Positions 6,351-14,900 of a DNA stretch of 23,637 bases are shown here, one piece after another. This DNA comes from a virus. The stretch spans positions 1 through 23,637 of IMG/VR virus record IMGVR_UViG_3300039412_001255. One strand, written 5' to 3'. The notes beneath the pieces were generated by a model, which saw only the letters and a list, made by a program, of their open reading frames with translations, searched no databases and was not told the origin of the DNA. Position numbers and translations under genes: made by a program. Every line of letters starts with the position of its first letter. Within the stretch, counting starts at the first letter, position 1.

Positions 6351-6520
6351 CCAAATGCGAGAACTGCGGCTCTACTGATGTCACGAAGTTTGAAACTGAG
6401 ACTGTGCTTCGTTACCAGTGTAGCGAGTGCAACTGTTTTTGGTATGAAGACAAGACCGTAATCCTTATAGCCGACAAGCCGCCAACTCGGAAGGTGAGAA
6501 ACAATGGCCACCGCGATTGA
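6347..6520 (+). CDS. Small zinc-ribbon protein (57 aa, GTG start) coupled to the RPA-like gene
   Basis: Two Cys pairs, CENC (residues 4-7) and CSEC (25-28) with an extra Cys at 30, are spaced as in a zinc ribbon, followed by FWYEDKTVIL and a basic tail. The GTG start overlaps the upstream TGA (GTGA), and the 3' end overlaps the next gene by 17 nt, so it sits inside a tightly coupled three-gene unit. Archaeal RPA operons often pair OB folds with zinc fingers; here the ribbon appears as a separate small protein. That it partners the OB-fold protein is inference from position. Confidence 0.65.
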   Translation: MTKCENCGSTDVTKFETETVLRYQCSECNCFWYEDKTVILIADKPPTRKVRNNGHRD

Positions 6521-6833
6521 GACTATAGACCTTCCTCTTGAAAGTGTAGTCACTGCGAAAGAATGGGGAGACAAAGCCTTCGTCTATGCCCCTAGTGATG
6601 ACGAGTTCTACATAACTCAAGAGAAGCACAAGGCTCTAGAGTTCGTTGCACACCGGAAGTTTGAGGCCAAAGTGACTGTAGTGGACGATAAGGTGAAGGT
6701 GATTTTGCCGACAGAGTTTGCCAGAGCCTATATGTGGGAACGACAAGCCCAAATCGCCAAGATAACCTACGGAAACAAGTTGGCTATCGTGGTCTTTGCC
6801 GCACCGAAGAAGCCAGCCCAAGGACAGCCTTAA
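6504..6833 (+). CDS. Hypothetical protein (109 aa) of the RPA-like operon
   Basis: I do not recognise this protein. It is an alternating alpha/beta product with a Val/Lys-rich centre (FEAKVTVVDDKVKVIL, about 54-69), an aromatic helix (FARAYMWERQAQIAK), a final strand (LAIVVFAAP) and a Pro/Gln/Lys tail. GGTGAG at 6493-6498 is a good Shine-Dalgarno sequence 5 nt before the ATG, consistent with an internal operon gene that cannot be leaderless. Its start lies inside the end of the zinc-ribbon gene. The TAA stop forms part of the next TATA box. A role in DNA metabolism is suggested only by the neighbours. Confidence 0.7.
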   Translation: MATAIETIDLPLESVVTAKEWGDKAFVYAPSDDEFYITQEKHKALEFVAHRKFEAKVTVVDDKVKVILPTEFARAYMWERQAQIAKITYGNKLAIVVFAAPKKPAQGQP

Positions 6834-6836
6834 ATA
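6830..6836 (+). promoter_or_regulatory. TATA box overlapping the stop codon, for the prohead protease gene
   Basis: TTAAATA contains the TAA stop at 6831-6833 and lies 29 nt before the ATG at 6862. Confidence 0.65.
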
Positions 6837-6861
6837 GTAGAAACCTCTATAAACAGGTAGA

Positions 6862-8328
6862 ATGGCTCCGATACCTTCAGACCGAAAAGGACTGACTCTC
6901 AAGTATAGTTCTGGCATCGCACCCCTAGTAACTGCCAAGCAATACTCCGACCTCATCGCTAATTACAAGCAAACAGGGCAGTTTCCTCACATTCTGAACC
7001 TTGGTGGCATGGCCATTGACACTTCTAGGAACCGGAACAAGTGGAGAGTGCCTCTAGAAGACCTACAAGCCATCGCTGACCAACTCAAAGGACTCCCTCT
7101 GATGAAAGACCACGATATAGACCACGTTGATTCTATCATCGGAAAGGTCGAAGAGGCGTGGGTAGAGGTAGATAAACTCGACCCAACCGCAGGAAAAGTC
7201 TTCTGGAAGGGTGAGACCAGTGATGAAAGCCTCATTCAGAAGATACTTCTAGGCTATATCAAGCACAACAGCATCCAGATTGCTGTCCCGAATGCCTATT
7301 GCGATGACTGTATGAGTGGCCAAGGCAAGAAAGAAGAGGAAGCGACCATTGATGACCTTGACGCTCCCTGCCCAAGATGCGGCAGTTTGAATATGCTTAT
7401 CCGCCATCCAATGGCTTTGGAGCAGTCTATCATAGCCATACCTGCTTACGAACACGCCGACATCACTCCATACGGGTTCAAGGCCAGCATGGACTTCGCT
7501 CTGAGGGCGCGTTACGAGCCTAAAGAAGCCCTAGCAGTGGCAAAACCAGTGCCAAAGGTGGCCAAAGTAGCGGTTCCAGACTTCATGCCTACCTTATTCA
7601 AGGCTTACAATGCAGTCGGAATGGCCACTATCGAAGTGGCTGAAATGCAACTTAGGATGGCAAAAATGGCCTTAGAGGGCTATCCAGAAGACCGAGTTGA
7701 GATTAGATACAGCCAAAAGGCAAGAGATTTGGGTGCAGACAAGCCTACAGAAGATAAAGGGCTGTCTCCTGAACAACTGGACTTCTTAGCGTCCCTACCC
7801 GATGTCTACACGGCAGAAGAACTGAATAAGGAGACTGCAAAGGAGCACACCCCAGAGGTCGAATCAGGGATGTCTGAAGAGGCCAAAGGCGGCTCACTAG
7901 AGGACTTCCCACTGGTAGAGAAGAAAGGAAAGGGTGAAGCCACGACCTGTCCTCAGTGTGGTTCGACAAAAGTAACAGACGTTGCAGATACAACTATCGA
8001 AGGCGGAGAGGGGCCGATTCTCGAATGTGAATCTTGTGGTTATAATCTCACAGAAGGTTCGCCTCTATCTGAAGAGGCTCTAGAAAAGTGTCCAGTGTGT
8101 GGTATGGAATACGACCCAGAGATAGAAGAGAAGCCTTGCCATTGCGACCCTACTTTCTATCCAGAACCCGAAGAGGCCGATGCCCTTGGGATTCCGAGAC
8201 CCGAACAAGAAGAGGCCGACCCCAAAAAGCAGTATAGGTGTCCCTGTGGATGTGGGCAGATGGTTGATGAGGAAACCTATCTTGATGTTATAGGACGCGA
8301 TGAAACACCCGACATATTCGGGAACTGA
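6862..8328 (+). CDS. Prohead maturation protease with zinc-ribbon insertion and C-terminal zinc ribbons
   Basis: Residues 45-205 resemble phage prohead serine proteases. GLPLMKDHDIDHVDSIIGKV (77-96) gives the catalytic His (H84 or H88) before the 'G-x-V' strand, HNSIQIA (135-141) supplies the likely nucleophile S137, and MALEQSIIAIPAYEHAD (184-200) is the family's 'E-x-S-x-x-x-x-P-A' strand. Between the Ser and the last strand is an inserted zinc knuckle, C147/C150 and C170/C173. After a linker with helices (about 225-290) and an acidic part, the C-terminal 130 residues hold at least two more zinc ribbons (CPQC ... CESC; CPVC ... CHC) and a CPCGCGQ motif. The enzyme would cut scaffold and capsid precursors. 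The 488-aa length is at least twice that of a typical prohead protease. The gene directly precedes the scaffold and capsid genes. Confidence 0.75.
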   Translation: MAPIPSDRKGLTLKYSSGIAPLVTAKQYSDLIANYKQTGQFPHILNLGGMAIDTSRNRNKWRVPLEDLQAIADQLKGLPLMKDHDIDHVDSIIGKVEEAWVEVDKLDPTAGKVFWKGETSDESLIQKILLGYIKHNSIQIAVPNAYCDDCMSGQGKKEEEATIDDLDAPCPRCGSLNMLIRHPMALEQSIIAIPAYEHADITPYGFKASMDFALRARYEPKEALAVAKPVPKVAKVAVPDFMPTLFKAYNAVGMATIEVAEMQLRMAKMALEGYPEDRVEIRYSQKARDLGADKPTEDKGLSPEQLDFLASLPDVYTAEELNKETAKEHTPEVESGMSEEAKGGSLEDFPLVEKKGKGEATTCPQCGSTKVTDVADTTIEGGEGPILECESCGYNLTEGSPLSEEALEKCPVCGMEYDPEIEEKPCHCDPTFYPEPEEADALGIPRPEQEEADPKKQYRCPCGCGQMVDEETYLDVIGRDETPDIFGN

Positions 8329-8337
8329 GGCGAAGAC

Positions 8338-8345
8338 TTTAAATA
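8338..8345 (+). promoter_or_regulatory. TATA box for the scaffold-capsid operon
   Basis: TTTAAATA lies 30 nt before the ATG of the 25-codon mini-ORF at 8372 and about 108 nt before the scaffold start. It is the only strong box between the protease and capsid genes; a weaker TATACTATATA at 8352-8362 has no start codon at the right distance that opens a useful frame. Confidence 0.65.
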
Positions 8346-8371
8346 ACCCCGTATACTATATACCCTTGTCT

Positions 8372-8449
8372 ATGACATCTTCTTCTACATATGGGTGTGA
8401 AGTTGACCGATTGACAGATGTAACGTCACCCCAGAAATCAAGAAACTAA
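8372..8449 (+). CDS. Leader mini-ORF (25 aa) abutting the scaffold gene
   Basis: This 25-codon frame starts with an ATG 30 nt from the TATA box and ends with TAA exactly next to the ATG of the scaffold gene, with no base between. The product is polar (Ser/Thr-rich start, one Cys) and looks like no known protein. It occupies the whole leader of the capsid operon. It may be a leader peptide that feeds ribosomes into the scaffold gene by termination-reinitiation, since no strong Shine-Dalgarno is seen there. A plain 5' leader containing a chance ORF is the alternative. Confidence 0.4.
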   Translation: MTSSSTYGCEVDRLTDVTSPQKSRN

Positions 8450-8968
8450 ATGGCTACTGTCGCACCTTCTGGTGAAATAAGCGAAGGCAAAACTTTGGCT
8501 TATGACCAAGTTGTGAAGCAATTCGGTGCTCTCGAATCCAAACTTGATGGTCTGATGTCCCTAATCAAAGAGGTCAATGTGAAACTGGAACAGCAAGACT
8601 CGCTTCGCAAGAGGCAAGCCCTACTGAGCCAGAGGATTGCTCTAAGACGGGCATCGAACCGCAAGGTTGAAGAGGAAGAGGAAGCAAAGAAGAAGCGCGA
8701 AGAGGACGAAGCCACTAAGCGGAAGATCCTTGAGAAACTGAAGTCACGGCTTCAGGAAGTCAAGTCGAAAGTTGAGGAATCCCGCAAGCAGAGAGAGGCT
8801 TCTGCGACTTCACCCGCCACTGCCATAGGAAAGGGCAATGTCGGTGAGGTCAAGGAAGAGAACTCGGCTCTTGCCGCAATGGGTATCTCGACTGAGATTC
8901 CGGCTGAGTTCAAGGAACTCATGAGTGCTTCGGACAAGTTCAAGAGTCTGGGACTACTCTCAGGGTAG
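8450..8968 (+). CDS. Capsid scaffold-like coiled-coil protein
   Basis: The 172-aa protein is almost entirely helical and highly charged. Residues 20-125 form heptad-rich coiled coil with long Glu/Lys/Arg runs (about 75-95). A flexible Ala/Thr/Ser patch (about 118-130) follows, then a C-terminal helix-turn segment ending in KFKSLGLLSG. Small size, coiled coil and position between the protease and capsid genes fit an internal scaffold that is cleaved during head maturation; I saw no conserved family signature. It follows the mini-ORF stop with no gap and precedes the decoration gene by 10 nt. Confidence 0.65.
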   Translation: MATVAPSGEISEGKTLAYDQVVKQFGALESKLDGLMSLIKEVNVKLEQQDSLRKRQALLSQRIALRRASNRKVEEEEEAKKKREEDEATKRKILEKLKSRLQEVKSKVEESRKQREASATSPATAIGKGNVGEVKEENSALAAMGISTEIPAEFKELMSASDKFKSLGLLSG

Positions 8969-8978
8969 GTAATAGAAA

Positions 8979-9419
8979 ATGGCATTTGGGCCACCTTATC
9001 TACACGGAAGTTCAATCCCGGGTCTGCTTGAAGGCGCACCCTTCCACAATGACTCATTCCTTCTCACCTTCAATAGTGAGGCGAACACAAACGGCATTGG
9101 TGTGTATGTAGGCGCATTAGTTGGTCTAGCAACAGACAACGACCTGACTTGTGTCTGTAAAGCGCAAACTCAAGGAGCGTTCATCCTTGGGGTTGCCCAG
9201 ACATCAGGACAACTTCAGGCGGCAATTGACGTAATTTGTCGTGGTGAAGTGTCCGTAGTCGTGGACGCTACTGTTACTGCTGGCCACTATCTTGATGCCT
9301 CAACGACTGCTACGCATGATGGAATGGTTGCGGGTTCCTCATCCGCCACCCGTCTCATCTCGCTCCAAGCGGCCACTGTGACATCAACGCCTGTTACCAT
9401 CTTAGCCCTTCTGTTCTAG
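8979..9419 (+). CDS. Head decoration/cement protein (DUF2190-like)
   Basis: The 146-aa product is Ala/Thr/Val-rich and all-beta. Features include a segment ending GVYVGALVGLATDND, then CVCKAQTQGAFILGVAQTSG, a central CRGEVSVVVDATVTAGHYLDAS (about 88-109), and a C-terminal strand (VTILALLF). The order 'G-x-x-V-G ... G-V-A ... G-x-V-x-V ... V-x-A-G' is that of capsid-cement proteins of the DUF2190 type, which sit on the outside of HK97-fold shells. Position directly before the major capsid gene agrees. GGTAGGT overlaps the preceding stop and gives a Shine-Dalgarno about 8 nt before the ATG. Confidence 0.7.
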   Translation: MAFGPPYLHGSSIPGLLEGAPFHNDSFLLTFNSEANTNGIGVYVGALVGLATDNDLTCVCKAQTQGAFILGVAQTSGQLQAAIDVICRGEVSVVVDATVTAGHYLDASTTATHDGMVAGSSSATRLISLQAATVTSTPVTILALLF

Positions 9420-9439
9420 ACACTACAAAGTGAATTAGA

Positions 9440-10375
9440 ATGGCAATGACAAGAGAGCAGTTCCCGATAGTTAACACTGGTGCTCTGTTCTATCCAGCAC
9501 TGGCGAAGAGGATAGTAGAACTTACGATGCCCAATCTGGCATTGAAGCCTCTACTTCAGGACTTCTTCATCAAGGTTGGTTCAACAGCCACCATTCCGAA
9601 ACAAAAGGGTGCTCGCGCCAACGCAGTAATCGGAAAGACTGCGGAAGGGGCCGAGATTATGGCCGACTTCACACCTTACGACTCGATTACCGTTACACCT
9701 TACAAGGTGGGTATGAGAGTCCGAGTTACCAGAGAGTTGATTGAAGACCAGATAGTGAACATAGTAGAAGACCAGTTGAAGAGAGCCGCGAGACGGGTGG
9801 TCATGACGATTGACCAAGACGTTGAGAAGGCTCTGAACGCAGGTGCTCAAACCACCTACGGTGTCACTGGAACTTCAGTGTTCATGGATGGAACGCCGGG
9901 AACATTCGCTAACACGATAGGAGTTAACGACATCACTAACGGTATCCAAGTTATCCAGAACTTCATGCTGGAACCTGACACCATTGCGATGAATCCAATG
10001 GCCAATCAGGACTTGGCTAGGATACCTCAGTTTGCCGCACTACTCTTCTTCGGACAGCCCGTATACCAACAGGGACAGGGAACAGTCGTTTCCGCCCCTC
10101 AGTTGTATGGACTGAAGCGCATAGTTACCCCGAACATCCCTCTGACTGATGGAACTGCCAACAGTGGTAGGGCTTACATCCTTGCCGCTTCAGGTAGCAA
10201 CTACTCAGCCGCATACGCCCCGTTGGGCTACTTTGCGACTAAGAGACCCATCAGCGTAGATGTTTGGCCGCAACCGACTTTCGACTCGATAGACACAGTG
10301 ATTACTGCAAGATACGCGCCCGTCATCACATACCCAGAAAGTATTGTGAAGATGACCGACTTGCGGTCTGCATAG
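9440..10375 (+). CDS. Major capsid protein, HK97 fold
   Basis: The 311-aa protein has features of HK97-like capsid subunits. The N-arm runs into VGSTATIPKQKGARANAVIGKTAEGAEI (about 46-73), an E-loop-like segment. DSITVTPYKVGMRVRVTRELIEDQIVNIVEDQLKRAARRVVMTIDQDVEKAL (residues 80-131) contains the 'K-x-G-x-x-x-x-v-T-x-E-L-I-E-D' strand and spine helix typical of the fold. An A-domain with a loop FFGQPVYQQGQGTVVSAPQLYGLKRIVTPNIPL (about 193-228) follows, and a final strand YFATKRPISVDV. The length fits a mature form with a short arm rather than a long fused scaffold, consistent with a separate scaffold gene. It is 20 nt after the decoration gene, with a weak GTGA as ribosome-binding site. Confidence 0.85.
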   Translation: MAMTREQFPIVNTGALFYPALAKRIVELTMPNLALKPLLQDFFIKVGSTATIPKQKGARANAVIGKTAEGAEIMADFTPYDSITVTPYKVGMRVRVTRELIEDQIVNIVEDQLKRAARRVVMTIDQDVEKALNAGAQTTYGVTGTSVFMDGTPGTFANTIGVNDITNGIQVIQNFMLEPDTIAMNPMANQDLARIPQFAALLFFGQPVYQQGQGTVVSAPQLYGLKRIVTPNIPLTDGTANSGRAYILAASGSNYSAAYAPLGYFATKRPISVDVWPQPTFDSIDTVITARYAPVITYPESIVKMTDLRSA

Positions 10376-10433
10376 TGTCTTTCACTAGAAGTCAACCATC
10401 GAACACACTCCCTTCGGAGAGTTAACTGAAAGC

Positions 10434-10464
10434 AGGGCGTAGCCGCCTTTAGTGGGCTACCCCT
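10434..10464 (+). terminator. Hairpin downstream of the major capsid gene
   Basis: AGGG-C-GTAGCC pairs with GGCTAC-CCCT, a 10-bp stem with one bulged C and a 10-nt loop. It lies 58 nt past the capsid stop and before the next TATA box. It could end the capsid operon transcript or protect its 3' end. Archaeal termination usually depends on T-runs, and only short pyrimidine tracts follow, so the role is uncertain. Confidence 0.4.
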
Positions 10465-10484
10465 TCCCTACGTTTTACGACATC

Positions 10485-10492
10485 TTTAAATA
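10485..10492 (+). promoter_or_regulatory. TATA box for the 216-aa virion protein gene
   Basis: TTTAAATA is centred 29-30 nt before the ATG at 10518. The longer reading frame (GTG at 10452) begins upstream of this box and so is unlikely to be used. Confidence 0.7.
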
Positions 10493-10517
10493 CTCCCTTG
10501 CCCTTCTATATCCTAGA

Positions 10518-11168
10518 ATGGCTACCTCAGTTCCGCCAGTCGTAACGAGACCAACACTCCAATCTCTAGGGTTCTCCAATCCCAGACGGTCTACGTTCAC
10601 AATCGCACGTTTCCACGACCCCGACAAGGCAATCTACAACTGGAAGATACAGGGGCATTCTGCCAATGAAGCCATGACGGTGTTCCGTCACAAACTAATC
10701 AAAGTAACCACAACGAAGACGAACAGTCTGCTCAACGACTACAAGCCTCTAGGATGGGCTTTCATCGCTGGCATTGGTTCACCAACCACTCCTTTCAGTT
10801 TCACCAATTCAAGGCTTGGAGTTTCAGATGACCCTTCGTCTCCTACAGATACAAGCGTCACCGTTCTGAATCCTGCTGGCGGAACCACACAAATCTATAT
10901 GCAGACCATAGACTTGACCTATCCACAGATTACGACTAATGCCACTACAGGAGACACGGCCACATGGGAAGCGTCTTATCCGACTGGCATCGCAGAGTTC
11001 GACTGGACGGCCTTCGGAGTTGACAACGATGCGGCTGATGGCCCCGGTATTATCATCAGTAGTTATGACGGAATCAACATCCTTCTCATGAATAGGCTAG
11101 TCACAGACGAAGGGACTAAGGGTGCTGGCCAACTCTGGATACTCACGCTGAACATCACCCAATACTAG
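10518..11168 (+). CDS. Hypothetical virion protein (216 aa)
   Basis: The product is beta-rich with Thr/Ser/Asn/Gly and aromatic residues, short acidic turns, and no cysteines or membrane segment. Recognisable stretches are the basic start FSNPRRSTFTIARFHD, a central strand TSVTVLNPAGGTTQIYMQTIDL and a C-terminal GQLWILTLNITQY. I cannot match it to a known tail or neck family; a tail-tube, head-completion or surface protein are all possible from its position just after the capsid gene and before adhesin-like genes. The start is set by the TATA box, giving MATSVPPVV as the N-terminus. Confidence 0.65.
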   Translation: MATSVPPVVTRPTLQSLGFSNPRRSTFTIARFHDPDKAIYNWKIQGHSANEAMTVFRHKLIKVTTTKTNSLLNDYKPLGWAFIAGIGSPTTPFSFTNSRLGVSDDPSSPTDTSVTVLNPAGGTTQIYMQTIDLTYPQITTNATTGDTATWEASYPTGIAEFDWTAFGVDNDAADGPGIIISSYDGINILLMNRLVTDEGTKGAGQLWILTLNITQY

Positions 11169-11184
11169 GCGCACTTGCGCTATC

Positions 11185-11192
11185 TTTAAATA
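11185..11192 (+). promoter_or_regulatory. TATA box for the 221-aa virion protein gene
   Basis: TTTAAATA, preceded by TATC as in the box at 10485, is centred about 30 nt before the ATG at 11219. The two boxes share CTTTAAATACTCCC, suggesting joint late regulation of the two genes. Confidence 0.7.
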
Positions 11193-11218
11193 CTCCCGAA
11201 TCCTAGTAATATCCAGAT

Positions 11219-11884
11219 ATGTCTTCAGGAATGGGTGGTATGCACGTTGGTTTGGACATCAAGGTTTTCGAGCCTTGCCCTATCCATCAGACTCCCGACA
11301 AGACCGTGAGGAAGACTTTCGTTGTTAGGCAAGCCCGATGGCCCTTCTTCCACATCGAGAAGCGGGGAGTAGTCCCACAATGCGATTGTCCCAAGGTAAT
11401 GTCGGGCCACACCGAGAAGGAATACGACATGAGCCTCAAGCAGTTTGCAGGGCTTGTCATGGCTAACTGTTTCGACTTTGCAACCACAGGAACACCTGTG
11501 AACACCACTGCAAATACGGCTGAAGACATCACTGCGAATAGTGCTGTATCTGCTGTCACTATCATGGCTGGAAGCGGAACGAGTGCTCCGAATGCGGCCA
11601 CAGATTATGTGATACAATCCGCACTTCCCGGTACAGACGGCTCAGTAGCGGCATCCTGCACTGCGGCCTTCACTTCGTCAACCGCAAGTCTAACCGCGTT
11701 CCAACTCACCTGCACGATGACGAATGCTCAAGTCACGCCAGAGACCTACGGCAACATCGGCATCTACATAACAGCAGGTGGCCACACATATATGTTGGCT
11801 CACGACCAGACCAATGGTGCGACAGGGTATCCTGTGTCACCAAGCGGAACCGTAGTCGTGACCTACACAATCACCTGCACTTAG
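11219..11884 (+). CDS. Two-part virion protein: Cys/His-containing N-terminus and beta-rich C-terminus
   Basis: Residues 1-85 contain CPIH (20-23) and CDC (55-57) in a basic context, which may bind a metal ion. From about 88 the composition changes to Thr/Ala/Ser with no Lys, and the C-terminal 130 residues look like an all-beta surface domain (GGHTYMLAHDQTNGATGYPV and the final VVVTYTITCT). The sharp change suggests a virion-anchoring part joined to an exposed beta domain. I do not recognise a named family. It is flanked by other beta-rich proteins with their own promoters. Confidence 0.65.
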   Translation: MSSGMGGMHVGLDIKVFEPCPIHQTPDKTVRKTFVVRQARWPFFHIEKRGVVPQCDCPKVMSGHTEKEYDMSLKQFAGLVMANCFDFATTGTPVNTTANTAEDITANSAVSAVTIMAGSGTSAPNAATDYVIQSALPGTDGSVAASCTAAFTSSTASLTAFQLTCTMTNAQVTPETYGNIGIYITAGGHTYMLAHDQTNGATGYPVSPSGTVVVTYTITCT

Positions 11885-11903
11885 ACCCTTTAGACGGGTC
11901 AAC

Positions 11904-11912
11904 CTTATATAA
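11904..11912 (+). promoter_or_regulatory. TATA box for the giant repeat protein transcript
   Basis: CTTATATAA is centred 29 nt before the ATG of the 13-codon mini-ORF at 11937, and 67 nt before the start of the giant gene. Confidence 0.6.
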
Positions 11913-11936
11913 CTCAGAAGGACTATACTCTCTAGT

Positions 11937-11978
11937 ATGTCCTCTGAATCGGGCTGGAATAGGGTGGGGCTAGAATGA
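11937..11978 (+). CDS. Leader mini-ORF (13 aa) overlapping the giant repeat protein start
   Basis: The ATG lies 29 nt from the TATA box, and the 13-codon frame ends in TGA overlapping the ATG of the giant gene as ATGA (11975-11978). This is the standard geometry for translational coupling. GGGTGGGG near the end of the mini-ORF could be a ribosome-binding site for the main gene. The peptide resembles nothing known. It parallels the 25-codon mini-ORF before the scaffold gene and the 18-codon one before the exonuclease. Confidence 0.4.
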   Translation: MSSESGWNRVGLE

Positions 11979-14900
11979 CTATTGGACAAAAGAACAATAC
12001 TGGTGCTTCCCAAACTTCACTTACAGTCAAAATACTCAGTCTTCCAGCCATAACTACGGTAGTTGGAGATTGGATTGTAGTCTTCGTTTCTTCTCTCATT
12101 TCAGGAGCGTCTCCTGTCTCGTCTATAACCGATACAGCCTTGAATACTTACGTTTATGTTTCAACCATCACTGACTCTCAAGACGCTTCGGAAGGCGACC
12201 TTTGGATGTGCAAAGGCGCGGCCAATGCGAATGCAAGCAATGTCATCAAAGTCACAATGAGTTATAACGGTAGATTCCTTGCCAGCACATCATCTTACAC
12301 AGGAAAAATCAAACTTGGAAATCTTCATACATCCACAGACCCCGGCTCTACTCAGACTACGGCTTCTAACTCGGACACTACACAAGACCCCAATAATTGG
12401 GTTGTTGGCGGCTTTTGCGTTGACAGAGCATCCACACCCTCTGCGACAACGGGCAATTCGAGAGATGCTAGAAGCACGACTGGTGTTGGCTCTATTATGA
12501 TAGATAATACTAGAGCAACGGCGGGTTCTGCGACTATCGCTTGCTCATGGACAAACGGAGCATATTGGGGTGGTGTGATGGCTGAACTCAGAGGCGCACA
12601 AAACGTTAGTGGGAGTATAGGTTCAGGGATAGCAGAGACTAGCACAAAATTGACTCATCAAACTTCAACAGGAGCCATCGGCGGTGCGGCATCCAATACA
12701 TCTTTCACTATGTCTCATCAGACCTCAAAAGGGAGTGTGGGTCTCTCCGACACTACGGCCTACAACTTTACTCATCAAACTGTCTCTGGTTCCATTGGAG
12801 ACGCTATCTCTAGCGCAATGAGTATGACTCATCAGACTATGACGGGTTCCATCGGAAGCGCGGCTAATGGGGCAGTTGTAACCAACCAAAAGGTGTATGG
12901 TTCCATTGGAGCCAGCCTTGTTGGAGTGGCTGTCACTTCTGTAATCACATATGTATACGGGGCCATCGGAAGTGCTCTGTCTGGTCTCGCAAACATTACC
13001 AAACAGGTTGTGTCGGGTGCTTTAGGTGCAAGCGCGTCTGGCGCAACCACGATGACCCATCAAGAAGTCTCTGGGTCAATGGGAAGCAACACTCTTGGAG
13101 CACTTGCCATAACACATCAAGAAATAAGTGGAGCCTTAGGTGCGGTCATCTCAGGAGCCGTCAATACAGCACAGAAGGTTGTGGGAGCCATTGGAAGTGC
13201 CATCTCTGGCGCAGTTCAAATGACTCATCAGACTGTCTTTGGTTCCCTTGGAGATGCTATCTCTGGAACAATGGGTATGACTTATCAGACTGTCTCAGGT
13301 GCGGTTGGAAGTATGATAAAGTCGAAGGTTGTCACCAATGACTATGTGTATCTCGAACTGGACGCAGGGATGAGTGCCGCAGGAGAGGTCATAACGCACG
13401 ATGTAGTGACTGGTTCCATCGGAAAGAGCGCGTCTGGAAGCGTAGTCACCAACGATGAAGTGCCGGGTAGTATAGGGGATTCTGCTTCAGGAGCCGTCAC
13501 GATACCCTACCAGACCGCTTCTGGAACAGTAGGAGACAGTGCTTCAGGGGCAATCAACATCACTCATCAAACCGCAACAGGTTCGATAGGAGAGTCTGCA
13601 ACTGGAACAATGGCCACTCACGATACTGTGTTTGGATACATTGGATACACGTTATCTGGCGTGCTACAGATGCTCTCTCAAGCCCTGAGAGGGAATATGG
13701 GAGACAGTGTTTCTGGACAGGTTATAACAACCGATGTAGTGGCAGGAAGCATTGGCGAATCGGTTAGTGCGGCTACCATAATATCCAATCAGACTGCAAG
13801 CGGCAACGTGGGAGACGGTGCATCTGGGTCGGTCATCACCAATGATGAGGTCTTGGGTTCCATAGGAACGTCTGCAAGCGGCCTACCAGTCACTCACGAT
13901 ACTGTCTTTGGAGCCATTGGAAATGCCCTTTCTGGCGTGCTACAGATGCTTTCACAAGCCTTAAGCGGCAATGTTGGAAGCAACGTCACTGGAACGATTG
14001 TCACTTCTGATGTGGTCTCTGGGTCAGTAGGCGGGTCGGCTTCTGGGGCTATAAAGATAACTCAACAGATGGCACAGGGGTTGGTGGGAGCCAATGCAAG
14101 TGGAACGATTGCGCTCACTTTCCAGAATATAGTGGGTTCTATAGGAAGTGCCATCTCTGGAATAGCCGTTCCCTCTAGTATCACGCAGGTATTCGGATAC
14201 CTTGGGAGTGCCATATCTGGTCTGTTAGGGATTACTCACCAAGAGATAGAAGCAGGAATTGGTGAAAGCGGCTCTGGCCAAGTGATGACAGCAGATGTCG
14301 TGTCGGCTTCGATAGGCGCGGTTGGCTCTGGTGGATTCGAGATAACGCATCAGGAAACCGTTGGCGCGGTAGGAGATGATGCTTCCGGTGCTCTGGCTGT
14401 CACCCATCAGGAAGTCATTGGCTCATTGGGCAATTCTCTAGCAGGGACGTTTGCGATACTGTCCCAATTTATGTCCGGTCTATTAGGAACCGATACAACT
14501 GGAACGGTGGTCACTAACGACACTGTAAGTGGCTCGATAGGCAACACGGCCACTGGCGAGTTGGCTGTCACTCATCAAGTGGTCTCCGGCTCTGTCGGTG
14601 GCTCTCTAGTTGGGGCATTTGAAGTGCTGTCCCAAGCCGTGTCTGGATTCTTGGGAGCCGATACCATTGGCCAAGTTGTGACCAACGACTTTGTGAACGG
14701 AACCATCGGAAGCAACATCCTTGGTGTAGTGTTTACTGCACGCGAAGTCTTTGGATACATCGGAAGTGCTATCTTTGGGTCAGGGATAACCAATGATGTA
14801 GTGGAAGGAGCCATCGGTGGAGAGGCCAGTGGAGCAATCGAGATAACCTCTCAGACCGCATCTGGGTCAATCGGAAGTGACCTCACAGGTCTAGCGAATG

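Noticed and set aside
8352-8362. Second promoter TATACTATATA for the scaffold gene
   Set aside because: The only start codon at about 26-30 nt opens an eight-codon frame, and the scaffold ATG is about 90 nt away. The stronger TTTAAATA box lies just upstream.
10452-10517. N-terminal extension of the 216-aa virion protein (GTG start)
   Set aside because: It begins upstream of the TATA box at 10485-10492 and runs through it, so it would not be on the mRNA.
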